Assembly: GCF_035594125.1 (NCBI RefSeq) | Contig: NC_087156.1 | Span: forward strand, 12,606,806 to 12,670,805 | DNA from: Scylla paramamosain | Taxonomy: Eukaryota; Arthropoda; Malacostraca; Decapoda; Portunidae | Length of the DNA: 64,000 bases | Direction of reading: 5' to 3' | In this document: positions 52,831-64,000 of the stretch, one piece after another | Layout: each line of letters begins with the position of its first letter | Position numbering within the stretch: the stretch's first letter is position 1 | Made by a program: the position numbers and the translations under genes | The notes under the pieces: model-generated | Told to the model about the DNA's origin: nothing | Databases searched by the model: none | Seen by the model: only the letters and a program-made list of their open reading frames with translations

Positions 52831-54916
52831 TATGAATCGGAAATATCCTTCCTATATGGGAAAAATTAAAAGACATTACGAGAAACGTGTATTATGAGTG
52901 TTTTTGATTTTCTTAGTATCAAAAGGGTAAAACGCATGAAAAATACTCTATATGGAGAAACAGAACAATACTGCCAAAAAAAAAAAAAAAAAAAAACGTG
53001 CATTTTGAGTGTTATGACATTGTTAGTTACCAAAAAGCCAAAATTCATACAAAGATCCATATATAGATATATGAAACGACTTTAAAAACGTATGAAAATA
53101 CCATATATAGAGAAACAAAATACACTAACCAAAAACGTGTTTTTTGTTTTTTTATTTTTTTTTTTTTTATTATGTACAAAATCGCCTGTCATCAAACAAA
53201 TCACCCTGCATATGGAAATAAAAAGGACATTACGAGAAACGTTTGTTGTGTGTTTTTTTTTTTATTACTTTCTTTAGAACCAAATTAGTACTTCAATAGT
53301 GCTCTGAAGAAAAAGAAGAAACTTAGCAAAAACGGGTATTTTTTTTACATTGATAATTACCAAAACGCGTCTTTAGAGTGTTTTTTTTAGATTCTTACGA
53401 ACTAAAATGTCAAAATACATGCAAACACCCTGTTAGGTACCAAAGCACCAAAAACAGCCTATATGAGGAAACGAAAGGACATGACAAAAAACGTGTATTA
53501 TGAATTTTTTCTTTATTTTTTTAGCTTCTCAGATACCAAAACGCAAAAATGGAGAAAGAAAAAACATTACCAAAATCACGTAATTTGAATGTTTTTCACA
53601 TTGTCAGGTAGCAAAACACCATAATGCTTGCTCGCTATACGAGAAAATTAAACAACAATATAAAAAATGTGTTTTTATGTGTTTGTCAGCGTGTTAGGCA
53701 CGAAAACGCTAAATAGCATGGAAAGGACCTTATATAGAAATGCAAAATAATAAGCATGTCTTTTAAGTGTTTTAAACTTTTTACGTTCCAAAACGCTAAA
53801 ACACGTGCAACAAAGACGAATAATCTTACCAAACAGAAAAAAAAACCTTACTAAAAATGTGTATTTTGAGTCTTTTTGAGTATGTTACGTACATCATCTT
53901 AAAAATACATGTAAAGCACCCTGTATGAGGAAACGATAGGACATTACGAGGAACGTGCATTATCAGAGTTTTGAGTCTCTTAGGTACCAAACACTAAACC
54001 GCTTGAATGAAAATTAAATATATTCTATATCTCTTAATAGAGAAATAGAACATCACCAAAAACGTGCTTTTGAGTATTTTTGTTTTTCCTTTTTATGTAC
54101 CAAAACGTCAAAATACATACAAAGCATCCTATATGGGGAAATGGAAAGACGTTTGGGGAAACAAGTTTTATTTGTGTTTTTGAGCTTCCTAAGTAAGCTT
54201 CCTAAGTACCAAAACGCTAAAAAGGATGAATAGCACCCTATATAGAGAAAAAGAACAACATTACCTAAAATATTTATTTTGAGCGTTTTTCACATTATGT
54301 AGCAAAACTCATAATGCATGCAGATCCCTATATGAAGAAGCAAAACGATATTACAGGAAACGTGTCTTTTGAGTGTTTACTTGAGTGTTAGGAATCAAAA
54401 TGCTAAAAAGCATTGAAAGCGCCCTATTTGGCAATATACTTTACGGACAAACAAATTAACATTACCAAAAACTTGTATTTTGATTGTTTTTGTGCTTGTT
54501 AAGTATAAAAGTGCCAAATTACACGCAAACCATCCTACATGGAGAAAAGAAAGGACATTACGAGAAAAGTGTATTATGAGAGATTTTGAGCTTTTTAGGT
54601 ACCCAGACTCAAAATCACATGAACTTTATATGGAAAAATAACTCTACCGAAAACTTTTACTTAAACTTTTTTTTTATATTTTTAAGTACCAAAAGAAAAA
54701 ATGCATTGGAAGCCCCCTTTATCGGGATACAAAACGACATTGTCATCAACGTGTCTTTTGAGTGTTTTCCAACGTGTTAGACACCAAAACACTTAAAAGC
54801 ATGGAAAGTGCTCCATAAAGGAATACAAAATAACATTACTAAAAACCTGTTTTAAAGGTTCTTATGTACAGAAACGCTAAAACTCAAGCAAAATACTCTT
54901 TATAGAGAAGCGAAAT
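52831..54916 (+). repeat. Monomeric satellite array without HOR order, plus orientation
   Basis: About 21 diverged units of roughly 97 bp with the usual boxes (ttttgagtgttttt, accaaaacgctaaaa, gacattacgagaaacg), but no repeated A-K order and no K anchor. It is the inverted counterpart of 25321-27395; for example cgcctgtcatcaaac near 53185 pairs with 27050. The last unit is cut by the LINE: its left part ends tttatagagaagcgaaataa at about 54919. Long A and T runs occur at 52977-52996 and 53150-53168. No gene was seen. Confidence 0.86.
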
Positions 54917-55278
54917 AAATATTTCGTTGATAAATTACATTCAGGACAGTTAGGGAATATCCCTTACAGAAGAATAAGATCGCAGAAGAATGATCCTAAA
55001 TGGATGACTGAGGTTAAAACATTACATAGGGCGAAAGAGAAGTATATATGAGATTAAAGACAGGGGAAGTGGTTTTAAGACCATAATATAAAGAATTAAA
55101 AAATCAGGAGTTTAACAAGCAAAGCTAAAAATAGTTATGAATTAAAGGTAGCCAGCCAAGCGAAGATGGACCCCAAGGGATTTTATTATTCATATAAGAC
55201 GAAGAATAGAGAAACAATAGTTCCTTAAAGACAGCAGAATGGGACCTGCTTAGTTGTTGGGAGGAGATTAGTAAAATT

Positions 55279-56487
55279 GTGAACGAGTATTTTTTAACTG
55301 GCTTTGCCAAGGAAAACATGCAGGATTTGCCGAAGAGTGACAAGATATTTAGAGTAGAAGAAAATGAGAAGCTGACAGATATTACCATAACTAAAGAGAT
55401 AGTGGAACAGGAGATAGATAAGCTGAAAAGTTCAAATCACCAGGACCGGATGAAACATATTCCAGAGTATTTAAGAATTGGAAAAAGGTTATAAGTAATC
55501 TGGATAAAGTCATGGCCAAGCGGCAGGCGAAAGAGTGTTGTAATAAACGGCTCTAAATCCGAGTGGGGTCAAGTAATTAGTGGGGTGACAAAGGGATTAT
55601 TAGTATTAGGGCCGATGTTGTTTGTAATATATGTCAATGACTTGGATAGTGGAATTAGTAGTGTTGTTAGTAAATTTGCGGATGACACGAGAGTATGTAG
55701 ATTAATTAGGTCAGAATCGCATACCATCGCCTTGCAGGTAGATTTTGATAGGATGAACGAATGGACAGACAGATAGCAAATGCAGTTTAATATCAACAAA
55801 TGCAAAGCACTTAGCGTAAGTAGAAGAAACCCACACAGTAGTTACACAATGAACAACCAAGTTCTGGTAGGTTCAGGGTTAGAAAAAAATTTGAAATTTA
55901 AAGTTAGCTCTGAACTCCGTCTAAGAAAGCAATGCAAAGAGGCCAGAAACAAAGCAAATAGTGTATTATGATTCATTTTCAGGAGTGCTAAAAGTAAAAC
56001 TCCCGAAGTAATATTAAAGTTATATTTAGCGGTGGTCAGACTTCATCTAGACTACGCTGTCCTATTCTGGTCACCACATCACAGGAAGGATAAAGGTCTA
56101 TTAGAATCACTTCAAAGGAGAATGACTAAAAGGATACAGGGGATGAGGAGTATTCCTTACGAAGCGATATTCAAGCTGTTAAATTTACATTCTAGAGAGA
56201 GACGTAGGTTAAGAGTGGACCTGATAGAAGTCTTTAAGTGGTATATGGGTTATAAAAAGGGTAACATAATGAAAATTCTTAGAATCTGTAACCATGATAG
56301 AACAAGAAAAATAGAACATCAAGTGTTCAGGCTTGAGCCTGAAAACTTGATGTTCAAAAAGGAAACAGGAAGGAATTGGTTTTCAAATACAGTAGTAGAT
56401 GATTGGAACGGACTTAGTAATCAAGCTGTTAGTGCTGAGGCATTTGGCAACTGTAAGAGAAAATTACACATTTATAGATGGGGATGA
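55279..56487 (+). pseudogene. Broken LINE ORF2 (reverse transcriptase C-terminal half)
   Basis: One reading frame can be followed over this whole stretch and is broken only by in-frame stops at about 55492, 55774 and 55969. Known family order: pre-RT region, RT fingers and palm, thumb, C-terminal domain. Visible here: the pre-RT region (55279-55450) and then an abrupt join near 55450-55510 that removes the RT fingers and motif A with its first catalytic Asp. After the join come SVVINGSKSEW and VTKGLLVLGPMLFVIYVNDL, then FADDTRVCRL with both motif C Asp residues. MQFNINKCKALSVSRRNPHS and the thumb with LESLQRRMTKRIQG follow. The end has NWFSNTVVDDWNGLSNQ and a terminal KRKLHIYRWG. The CR1-like assignment comes from the FADDT context, the NWFSN..VDDWN..SN C-terminus and the 3' tail; a different jockey-superfamily clade is possible. 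It is not functional. Confidence 0.88.
56314..56355. repeat. Near-perfect 20-bp-arm hairpin in the LINE ORF
   Basis: The left arm is gaacatcaagtgttcaggct and the right arm is agcctgaaaacttgatgttc, separated by only 2 bases; the arms pair with a single mismatch. It lies inside the coding frame (EHQVFRLEPENLMFK). The same hairpin is present in the minus copy at 23796-23840. Confidence 0.9.
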
Positions 56488-56588
56488 TAGGTAGAAATAC
56501 GTAGGCATATTTCATACAAGTACTGCCACGTGTAGGCCAGATGTCTTCTTGCATAATTACTTATTTCTTATGTTCTTATGTTCTTATT

Positions 56589-59500
56589 ACCAAAAGCGTG
56601 TATTTTCAGTGTTTTTCAGCTATTCCGTGAAAAATAAAATGCCAAAATGCATGCAAAGAACCCTAAATGAGGAAAAAAAGGGACATTACGAGAAACGTGC
56701 ATTATAAGCGTTTTTGAGATTCTTAGATACCAAAACCCTGAAACTCATGAATAACACTCTTAATTGAAAAACAGAACAACCTTACCAAATGCGTGCATTT
56801 TGAGTGTTTTTCACATTCTTGGTTACCAAAAACCCAAATTGCATACGAAACTAGCGTTATGTGGAAAAAAAAAAGACATTTCTAGAAAAGTGTCTTGTGA
56901 GTGTTTTTGAGCGTGTTAAAAAATAAAGCACTAAAAAGCAGGGCAATCACATTACACGGGAATAAAACCAACTTTTACCAAGAACTTGCCTTTAAGTGTT
57001 TTTGAGCTCCTAATATAACAAAACGCTAAAAAGCATGCAAAACACATTTTATGAAGAAACAGAATAACATTACCAAAAACATGTATTTTGAGTGTTTTTG
57101 ATCATGTTACCTATAAAAACGCTTAAATACATGCAAAGAACCCTATGTTTGGGAAACGAAAGGACATTACGAGAAACGTGTATTATAAATGTTATTAAAT
57201 TCCTTAAGCACCAAAAAGCTAAAATCCACAAATAACAGTCTTTATAGTGAGCAAAAAAAAGAATCTTCCTTTTTTTTTGTTATTTTTCTTTATAGGTACC
57301 GAGATGCCTAAATTCTGGCAAAATTCAGGGAAATTATATGGAAAAAAGAACATTATCACAAAAAGTTAATTTTAGCTTTTTTTTCGGACATTTATGTACC
57401 AAAACCTAAATTGCATGAAAAGTCACTTCTATAGGGAAATTAAACGACTTTAACAGAATCCTGTCTTTTGAGTGTTTTTCAGCATGTTAGGCACCAAAAC
57501 AATAAATAATATGGAAGTCACTCTATATAGGAATCCAAAACAAAATCACTTAACACTTGTCTTTTCAGTGTTTTACGTAGAAACACGCTAAAACGGATGC
57601 AAACAGACCAACATGAAGAAATAGAATAACACTGCCAAAAAGGTATATTTTGAGTGTTTTTTAACCTGTTAGCTACAAAAAACGCGAAAATGGATGCAAA
57701 GCACACTATATTGGGAAACAAAAAGGACATTACGAGAAACCTGTATAATGAGTGTTTTTTTAGTTTCACAACAACCACAAGGCAAAAGTTTCTTAGATAC
57801 CAAAATGCTGAAACTCATGAATAACACTCTTGATTGAGATACAGAACAACCTTACCAAATGCTTGTTTTTTGAGTATTTTTTACATTCTTAGTTACCAAA
57901 ACACGAAATTGCATGCGAAACTAGGTTTATGTGGGGAAAAAATTATATTGCCAGAAAATGTCTTTTGAGTGTTTATGAGCGTGTTAAGCAATAAAGTACT
58001 TAAAAGAAGGGCAGTCACATTACATGTGAATAAAACAAACTTTTACCAAGAACTTGCCGTTAAATATTTTTGAGCTCCTTACATACCAAATCGCTAAAAC
58101 GAATGCAAAGAATCCTTCATAGAGAAACTCAAAAACATTACAAAAAACATGTATTTTGAGAGTTTTTGATCATGTTACCTATAAAAACGCTTAAATACAT
58201 GCAAAGAATGCTATGTTTGGGAAACGAAAGGACAATACGAAAAACGTGTATATAAGTGTTTTTAAATTACTTAAATACCAAAAAGCTAAAACCCACAAAT
58301 GACACTCTTTATGAAGAAACAAAAAAATAAAAATAAAAATAAATAAATGAAATAAAAGAAAATATTATTATTTTTTTTTGTTATTCATCTTCATAGGTAC
58401 CGAGATGCCAAAATTCTTTTAAAATTCAGTTAAATTATGTGGATAAAAGAACATTATCGAAAAAGTTAATTTTAGCTTTTTTTTCGGACTGTTATGTACT
58501 AAACCCTAAAATGCATGCAAAGCCTGCTATATGGGAAAATTAAACGACTTTAAAAGAAAACTGTCTTTTGAGTGTTTTCAGCATGTTAGGCACCAAAACG
58601 ATAAATAATATGGAACTCACTCTATATGGGAATCCAAAACAAAATTACTGAAAACGTGTCTTTTCAGTGTTTTACGTAAAAAAACGCTGAAACGGATGCA
58701 AACAGACCAATATGAAGAAATAGAATAACATTACCAAAAAGGTATATTTTAAGTATTTTTGAGCTTGTAACCAACAAAAAAAAAAAAAAGAGAAAATTGA
58801 TGCAAAGCACTCTATATTGGGAAATAAAAACACATTACGAGAAACGTGTATAATGAATATTTTATAATTTCACAAGAACCACGAAGCAAAAAACGCAAAA
58901 ACTAGTGTATATGGAGAAGATTCTTAGGTACCAAAATGCTGAAACTCCTGAATAACACTCTTAATTAAGAAACATTACTAAATGCGTGTATTTTGAGTGT
59001 TTTTCACATTCTTAGTTACTAGAACCCTAAATTGCATGCGAAACTAGCTTTATGTGGGAAAAAAAATGACATTACCAGAAAAGTGTCTTTTGAGGATTTT
59101 TGAGAGAGTTAGGCAATAAAGCACTAAAAAAGAGGGCAATCACATTACATGGGAATAAAACCAACTTTTACCAAGAACTTGCCTTTAAGTGTTTTTTTTT
59201 TAACTCCTTATATGCCAAAACGCTAAAACACATGCAAAACACCCATTATGGAGAAACAGATTAACATTACCAAAAACATGTATTTTGAGTGTTTTTGATC
59301 ATGTTACCTCTAAAAACGCTTAAATACATGCAAAGAACTCTATGTCTGGGAAACGAAAGGATATTACGAGAAACGTGTATTATGCGTGTTTTTAAGTTCC
59401 ATAAGTACCAAAAAGCTAAAACCTCTTTATAGAGAACAAATACAGATATAACTAACAAATAGGATTTTTTTTTCTTATTCTTCTTCATAGGTACTGAGAT

Positions 59501-62500
59501 GCCAAAATTCTGGCAAAATTCAGGGAAATCATGTGTAAAAAAAAAACATTATCAAAAAAGTTAATTTCAGCTTTTTTTCGGACTGTTATGTACCAAACCA
59601 TAAAGTGCATGCAAAGCCAACTATATGGGGAAATTAAACGACTTTACGAGAAACCTGTGTTTTTAGTGTTTTGAGCATGTTAGTCACCAAAACAATAAAT
59701 ATTGAAGTCATTCTATGTGGGAATCCAAAACAAAATTACTTTGAACGTGTCTTTTTTGTGTTTTACGTAGAAAAACGCTAAAACGGATGCAAACCAACCA
59801 ATATAAAGAAATAGAAAAAGATTACCAAAAAGGTATAATTTGAGTGTTTTTTTAGCTTTTTACTTATAAAAAACGCGAAAATGGATGCAAAGCTCTCTCT
59901 ATTGGTTAACAAAAGGACATTACGAGAAACGTGTATAATGAGTGTTTTATAGATTCTCAAGAAGCACAAGGCAAAAAACGGAAAAACTCATATATATGGG
60001 GAAGTTTCTTAGATACCAAAATGCTGAAACTCCTGAATAACACTCTAAATTGAGAAAAAGAACAACATTACCAAATGTGTGTTTCTTGAGTGTTTTTCAC
60101 ATTCTTAGTTACCAAAACCCCAAATTTTATGTGGGAAAAAAATGACATTACCAGATAAGTGTCTTTTAAGTGATTTGTTTTTTAGCATGATAGGCAATAA
60201 AGCACTAAAAAGCAGGGCAATCACATTACATGGGAATAAAACTAACTTTTACTAAGAACTTGCCTTTAAGTGTTTTTGAGCTCCTTATATACCAAAACGC
60301 TAAAACGAATGGAAAACACCCTTTATGGAGAAACAGAATAACATTAACAAAAACATGTATTTTGAGTGTTTTTGATCATGTTACCTATAAAAACGCTTAA
60401 ATGCATGCAAAAAACTTTATGTTTGGAATTTAAAGGACATTTCGAGAAACATGTATTAGGAGTGTTTTTAAGTTCTTTAAGTACCATTTAGCTAAAACCC
60501 ATAAATAACACTGTTTATAGAAAAAAATATAAAAAGATAAAAATTTATTTATTTTTTTGTTATTTATCTTCATGTGTACCAAGATGCCAAAATTCTGGCA
60601 AAATTCAGGGAAATTATGTGAAAAAAAAACATTATGAAAAAAAGGTAATTTTAGCTTTTTTTTCGGACTATTATGTACCAAACCCTAAAGTGCATGCAAA
60701 GCCACCTATATGGGGAAATTAAACGTCCTTACCTGAAACCTCTTTTGTGTTTTTTTTTTTTTTTCTGCATGTTAGGCACCAAAATGATAAATAATATGGA
60801 AGTCACTCAATATGGGAATCCATCACAAAATTACTGAAAAAAGTGTCTTTTCAGTGTTTTACGTAGAAAAACGCTAAATCGAATGCAAACCAACGAATAT
60901 GGAGAAATAGAATAACTTTACCAAAAAGGTATATTTTGAGTGTTTTTGAACTTACCTTCAAAAAACGTGAAAATGGATGGAAAGCACTCTATATTGGGAT
61001 ACAAAAGGACATTACGAGAAACGTGTATAATGAGTGTTTTATAGTTTCACAAGAGCCACAAGGCAAAAATCGAAAACTCGGTGTATATGGAGAAGTTTCT
61101 TAGATACCAAAATGCTGAAACTCAGATATAACACTCTTAATTAAGAATACAGAACAACCATACCAAATACTCGTACATGTATTTTGAGTGCTTTTCACAT
61201 TCTTAGTTACCAAAACCAAAAATTGCATGCGAAACTAGCTTTATGTGGGAAAAAAATGACATTACCAGAAAAGTGTCTTTTCAGTGTTTTTGAACGTGAT
61301 AGGCACTAAAGCACTAAAAAGGAGGGCAATCACATATGGGAATAAAACCAACTTTTACGAAGAACCTTAACGTGTTTTTGAGCTTCTTACATACCAAAAC
61401 ACTAAAACGCATGCGAAACACCCTTTATGGAGAAACAGAATAACATTACCAGAAACATGTATTTTGAGTGTTTTTGATCAAGTTACCTATAAAAACGCCT
61501 AAATACATGCAGAGAACCCTATGTTTGGAAAATGAAAGGACATTACGAAATCCGTGTATTATGGGTGTTTTTAAGTTCCTTAACTACCAAAAAGCTAAAA
61601 CCCACAAATAACTCTTTATATTGAGAATTTTTTTTTTTATTCATCTTCATAGGTACCAAGATGCCAAAATTCTGGCAAAATTCATGGAAATTTTGTAAAA
61701 AAAATCATTATAAAAAAAAATTTAGCTTTTTTCCGGAGTTATGTACAAACTCTGAAGTGCATGCAAATCCACCTATATGGGGAAATTACACGACTTTACC
61801 AGAAACCTGTCTTTTGAGTGTTTTTCAGCAATTTCAACAATATTACTTAAAACGTGTCTTTTCAGTGATTTACGTAGAAAAACGCTAAAACGGATGCAAA
61901 CCAACCAATATGAAAAAAAATAGAATAACATTACCAAAAAGATATATTTTGATGTGTTTTTGAGCTTGTTACCTACAAAAAATGCAAAAATGGATAGAAA
62001 GCACTTTATATTGGCAAAGAAGAGGACATTACGAGAAACGTGTATGAGTGTTTTATAGTTTGACAAGAACCACAAGGTAAAATACTCAAAAACTCGTGTA
62101 CATAAAGAAGTTTCTTACATATCAAGAAGCTGAAACTCATGAATAATACTTTTAATTTTGAAACAGAAATACCTTACCAAATGTGTGTATTAGAAAAGTT
62201 TCTTACGTACCAAAATGCTGAAACTCATGAATAATACTTTTAATTAAGAAATAGAACAACCTTACTAAATGCCTGTTTTGAGTTTTTTTCACATTCTTAG
62301 TTACCAAAACCCCAAATTCCATGCAAAACTAGCTTTATGTGGGAAAAAAAATGATATTACCAAAAAAATGTCTTTTGAGTGTTTTTGAGCGTGTTAGGCA
62401 ATAAAGCACTAAAAAGCAGGACCATCATATTACATGGGAATAAAAACAACTTTTACCAAGAACTTGCCTTTAAGTGTTTTTGAACTCATTACATACCAAA

Positions 62501-64000
62501 ACGCTAAAACGCATGCAAAACACCTTTTATGAAGAAACAGAATAAAATTACCAAAAACATATATTCTAAGTGTCTTTAATCATGTTATCTATAAAAACGC
62601 TTAAATACATGCAAAAAACCTAATGTTTCCGAAACAAAAGGACATTACGAGAAACGTGTATTATAAGTGTTTTTAAGTTCCTTAAGTACCAAAAAGTTAA
62701 AACCCACAAATAAGACTCTTTATTTAGAAAAAAAAGTAAGAAAATAAAAAAATAGGATTTTATTTTTTGTTATTAATCTTCATAGGTACCGAGATGCCAA
62801 AATTCTGAGAAAATTCAGGGCTATTATATGATAAAACAAAAATTATCAAAAAAGAAAATTTTAGCTTTTTTTTCGGACTTATGTACCAAACACTAAAGTG
62901 CATCCAAAGACTCCTATATGAGAAAATTAAACGACCTTACCAGAAATCTGTTTTTTTGAGTGTTTTTCAGCATGTTAGGCACCAAAACGATTAATAATAA
63001 GGAACTCACTGTATGAGAATCCAAAACAAAATTGCTGAAAACGTGTTTTTTCTTTGTTTTACGTAGAAAAACGCTAAAACGGATGCAAACCTACCAATAT
63101 CAAGAAATAGAAAAACATTACCAAAAAGGTATATTTTGAGTGTTTTTGAGCTTGTTACAAAAAAAAAACGCGAAAATGGATGGAAAGCACTTTATATTCG
63201 GAAGCAAAAGAAGATTACGAGAAACGTGTATAAATGAGTGTTTTATAGTTTCACAAGAACTACAAAGCAAAAAACGTAAAAACTCGTGAATATAGAGAAG
63301 TTTCTTACATTCTAAAATGCTGAAACTCTGGAACAACACTCTTAATTGAGAAACAGAACAATCTTACTAAATGCGTGTATTTTGAGTGCTTTTCACATTC
63401 TTAGTCACCAAAACCCCAAATTGCATGCGAAACCAGCTTTATGTGGGTAAAAAATGACATTACTGTAAAAAATATTTTTTGAGTGTTTTTGAGCGTGTTA
63501 GGCAATAAAACACTAAAAATCAGGGCAAACACATTACATTGGAATAAAACCAATTTTTAACATGAACTTGCCTTTAAGTGTTTTTGACCTCCATATATAC
63601 CAAAACACTAAAACGCATGCAAAATACACTTTATGGTGAAACAGAAGAACATTACCAAAAACATGTATTTTGAGGGTTTTTGATCATATTACCAATAAAA
63701 ACGCTTAAATACATGTAAAGAAGCCTATTTTTGGGAAACAATAGGACATTACGAGAAACGTGTATTATGAGTGTTTTTTAAGTTCCTTAAGTACCAAAAA
63801 AGATAAAACCCATAAATAACACTCTTTATAGAGAAAAAAAAGAAAAGAAAATATATATATATATATATATTTTTTTTTGTTATTCATCGAAAATATTCAT
63901 GCGAAAATTCTGGCAATATTCTTTGAGAATCGAAAATAAAATTACTGAAAACGTGTCTTTTCGGTGTTTTACGTAGAAAAACGCTAAAACAGATGAAAAC
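56589..64000 (+). repeat. Higher-order satellite array, block P3 (h1-h10), plus orientation, cut by window end
   Basis: Starts mid-monomer right after the LINE tail (accaaaagcgtgtattttc), as at position 89. Anchors lie near 57283 (h1), 58385 (h2), 59480 (h3), 60568 (h4), 61640 (h7), 62772 (h8) and a degenerate one near 63880. After h4 the variants switch to h6 type (cgctaaatcgaatgc near 60870), skipping about two units as block P2 does. After h8 they switch to h10 type (ggaacaacactcttaattg near 63330), skipping h9. At 63880-63920 the K, A and B units are largely lost. Clean sequence; no gene was seen. Confidence 0.91.
63851..63870. repeat. (AT)10 microsatellite in the J/K spacer
   Basis: Ten AT dinucleotides followed by a T run, replacing the usual A-rich/T-rich spacer between J and K. 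Other HOR copies have taaa or ttta repeats at the same place, for example 21960-22010. Confidence 0.9.

Larger units (their letters stand above)
54917..56588 (+). mobile_element. CR1/jockey-type LINE, internally deleted copy, plus strand
   Basis: A non-LTR retrotransposon remnant inserted inside a satellite monomer: 5' junction at about 54917 (gcgaaataa before it), 3' junction at 56588. The first part (54930-55050) encodes a linker piece with KNDPKWMTEVK, ended by a stop. Next comes a frame with EYFLTGFAKENMQDLP and ITKEIVEQEIDKLKSS, typical of the region just before the reverse transcriptase (RT). The RT fingers and motif A are deleted, and the B-like region (VTKGLLVLGPMLFVIYVNDL) and motif C (FADDT) follow. 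The C-terminal part runs to a stop at about 56487. The 3' UTR ends in the 8-bp tail repeat ttcttatg (56561-56588). No clear target-site duplication was seen. The element cannot be autonomous. Confidence 0.9.

Noticed and set aside
56589..64000. Array interpreted as transcribed non-coding RNA or small-RNA locus
   Set aside because: Nothing in the sequence (promoter, processing signal, structured RNA) supports this beyond the repeats themselves.

Overview
This window looks like eukaryotic satellite DNA. It is strongly AT-rich and contains no intact protein-coding gene, no rRNA or tRNA gene, no CRISPR array and nothing resembling a bacterial operon. Two things fill it. One is a satellite built from a basic unit of about 96 bp (86-99 bp in the copies counted), mostly arranged as a higher-order repeat (HOR) of about 1.09 kb. 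The other is copies of one internally deleted CR1/jockey-type LINE. The host is a metazoan, and the LINE type with its 8-bp 3' tail repeat (TTCTTATG) would fit an arthropod such as a crustacean; that placement is low confidence. All comparisons were made by eye.

The HOR has 11 or 12 sub-units. They share a start box (ttttgagtgttttt), a middle box (accaaaacgctaaaacg) and an end box (acattacgagaaacgtg). I call the sub-unit types A to K: A (tagctttttttcggac), B (cagcatgttaggcacc), C (cagtgttttacgtag), D (acctacaaaaaacgcg), E (a 1.5-unit fusion with acaaggcaaaaaacg), F (cacattcttagttacc), G (gcgtgttaggcaataaag), H (gagctccttatatacc), I (gatcatgttacctata), J (aagttccttaagtacc), then an A-rich/T-rich spacer and K (cttcataggtaccgagatgcc). 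K occurs once per HOR and is used as the anchor. In the first block the anchors lie near 792, 1876, 2965, 3866, 4957, 6057, 7167, 8297, 9467, 10602 and 11735. I number these HOR copies h1 to h11; each has private variants that can be recognised elsewhere.

Layout: LINE 3' end (1-88); plus-strand HORs h1-h11 (89-12843); minus-strand HORs with two small plus-strand inserts (12844-23552), running back to h1; LINE copy on the minus strand (23553-25320); diverged monomers without HOR order on the minus strand (25321-27395); minus-strand HOR edge with a 579-bp tandem duplication (27396-28666); a 100-N gap (28667-28766); plus-strand HORs h3-h11 (28767-35696); minus-strand HORs in several restarts (35697-52470); plus-strand HOR edge and monomeric array (52504-54916); LINE copy on the plus strand (54917-56588); plus-strand HORs h1-h10 (56589-64000).

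The same order, monomeric array - LINE - h1 - h2 - ... - h11, therefore recurs in both orientations. This points to inverted segmental duplication of a whole satellite/LINE module, followed by losses of whole HOR units in register. About 6.43-24.3 kb and 40.0-47.5 kb carry many 1-4 bp insertions relative to their cleaner homologs. That is most easily explained by poorly polished long-read consensus, so fine details and some breakpoints there may be assembly artefacts. The many short open reading frames are satellite read-through and are not annotated as genes.
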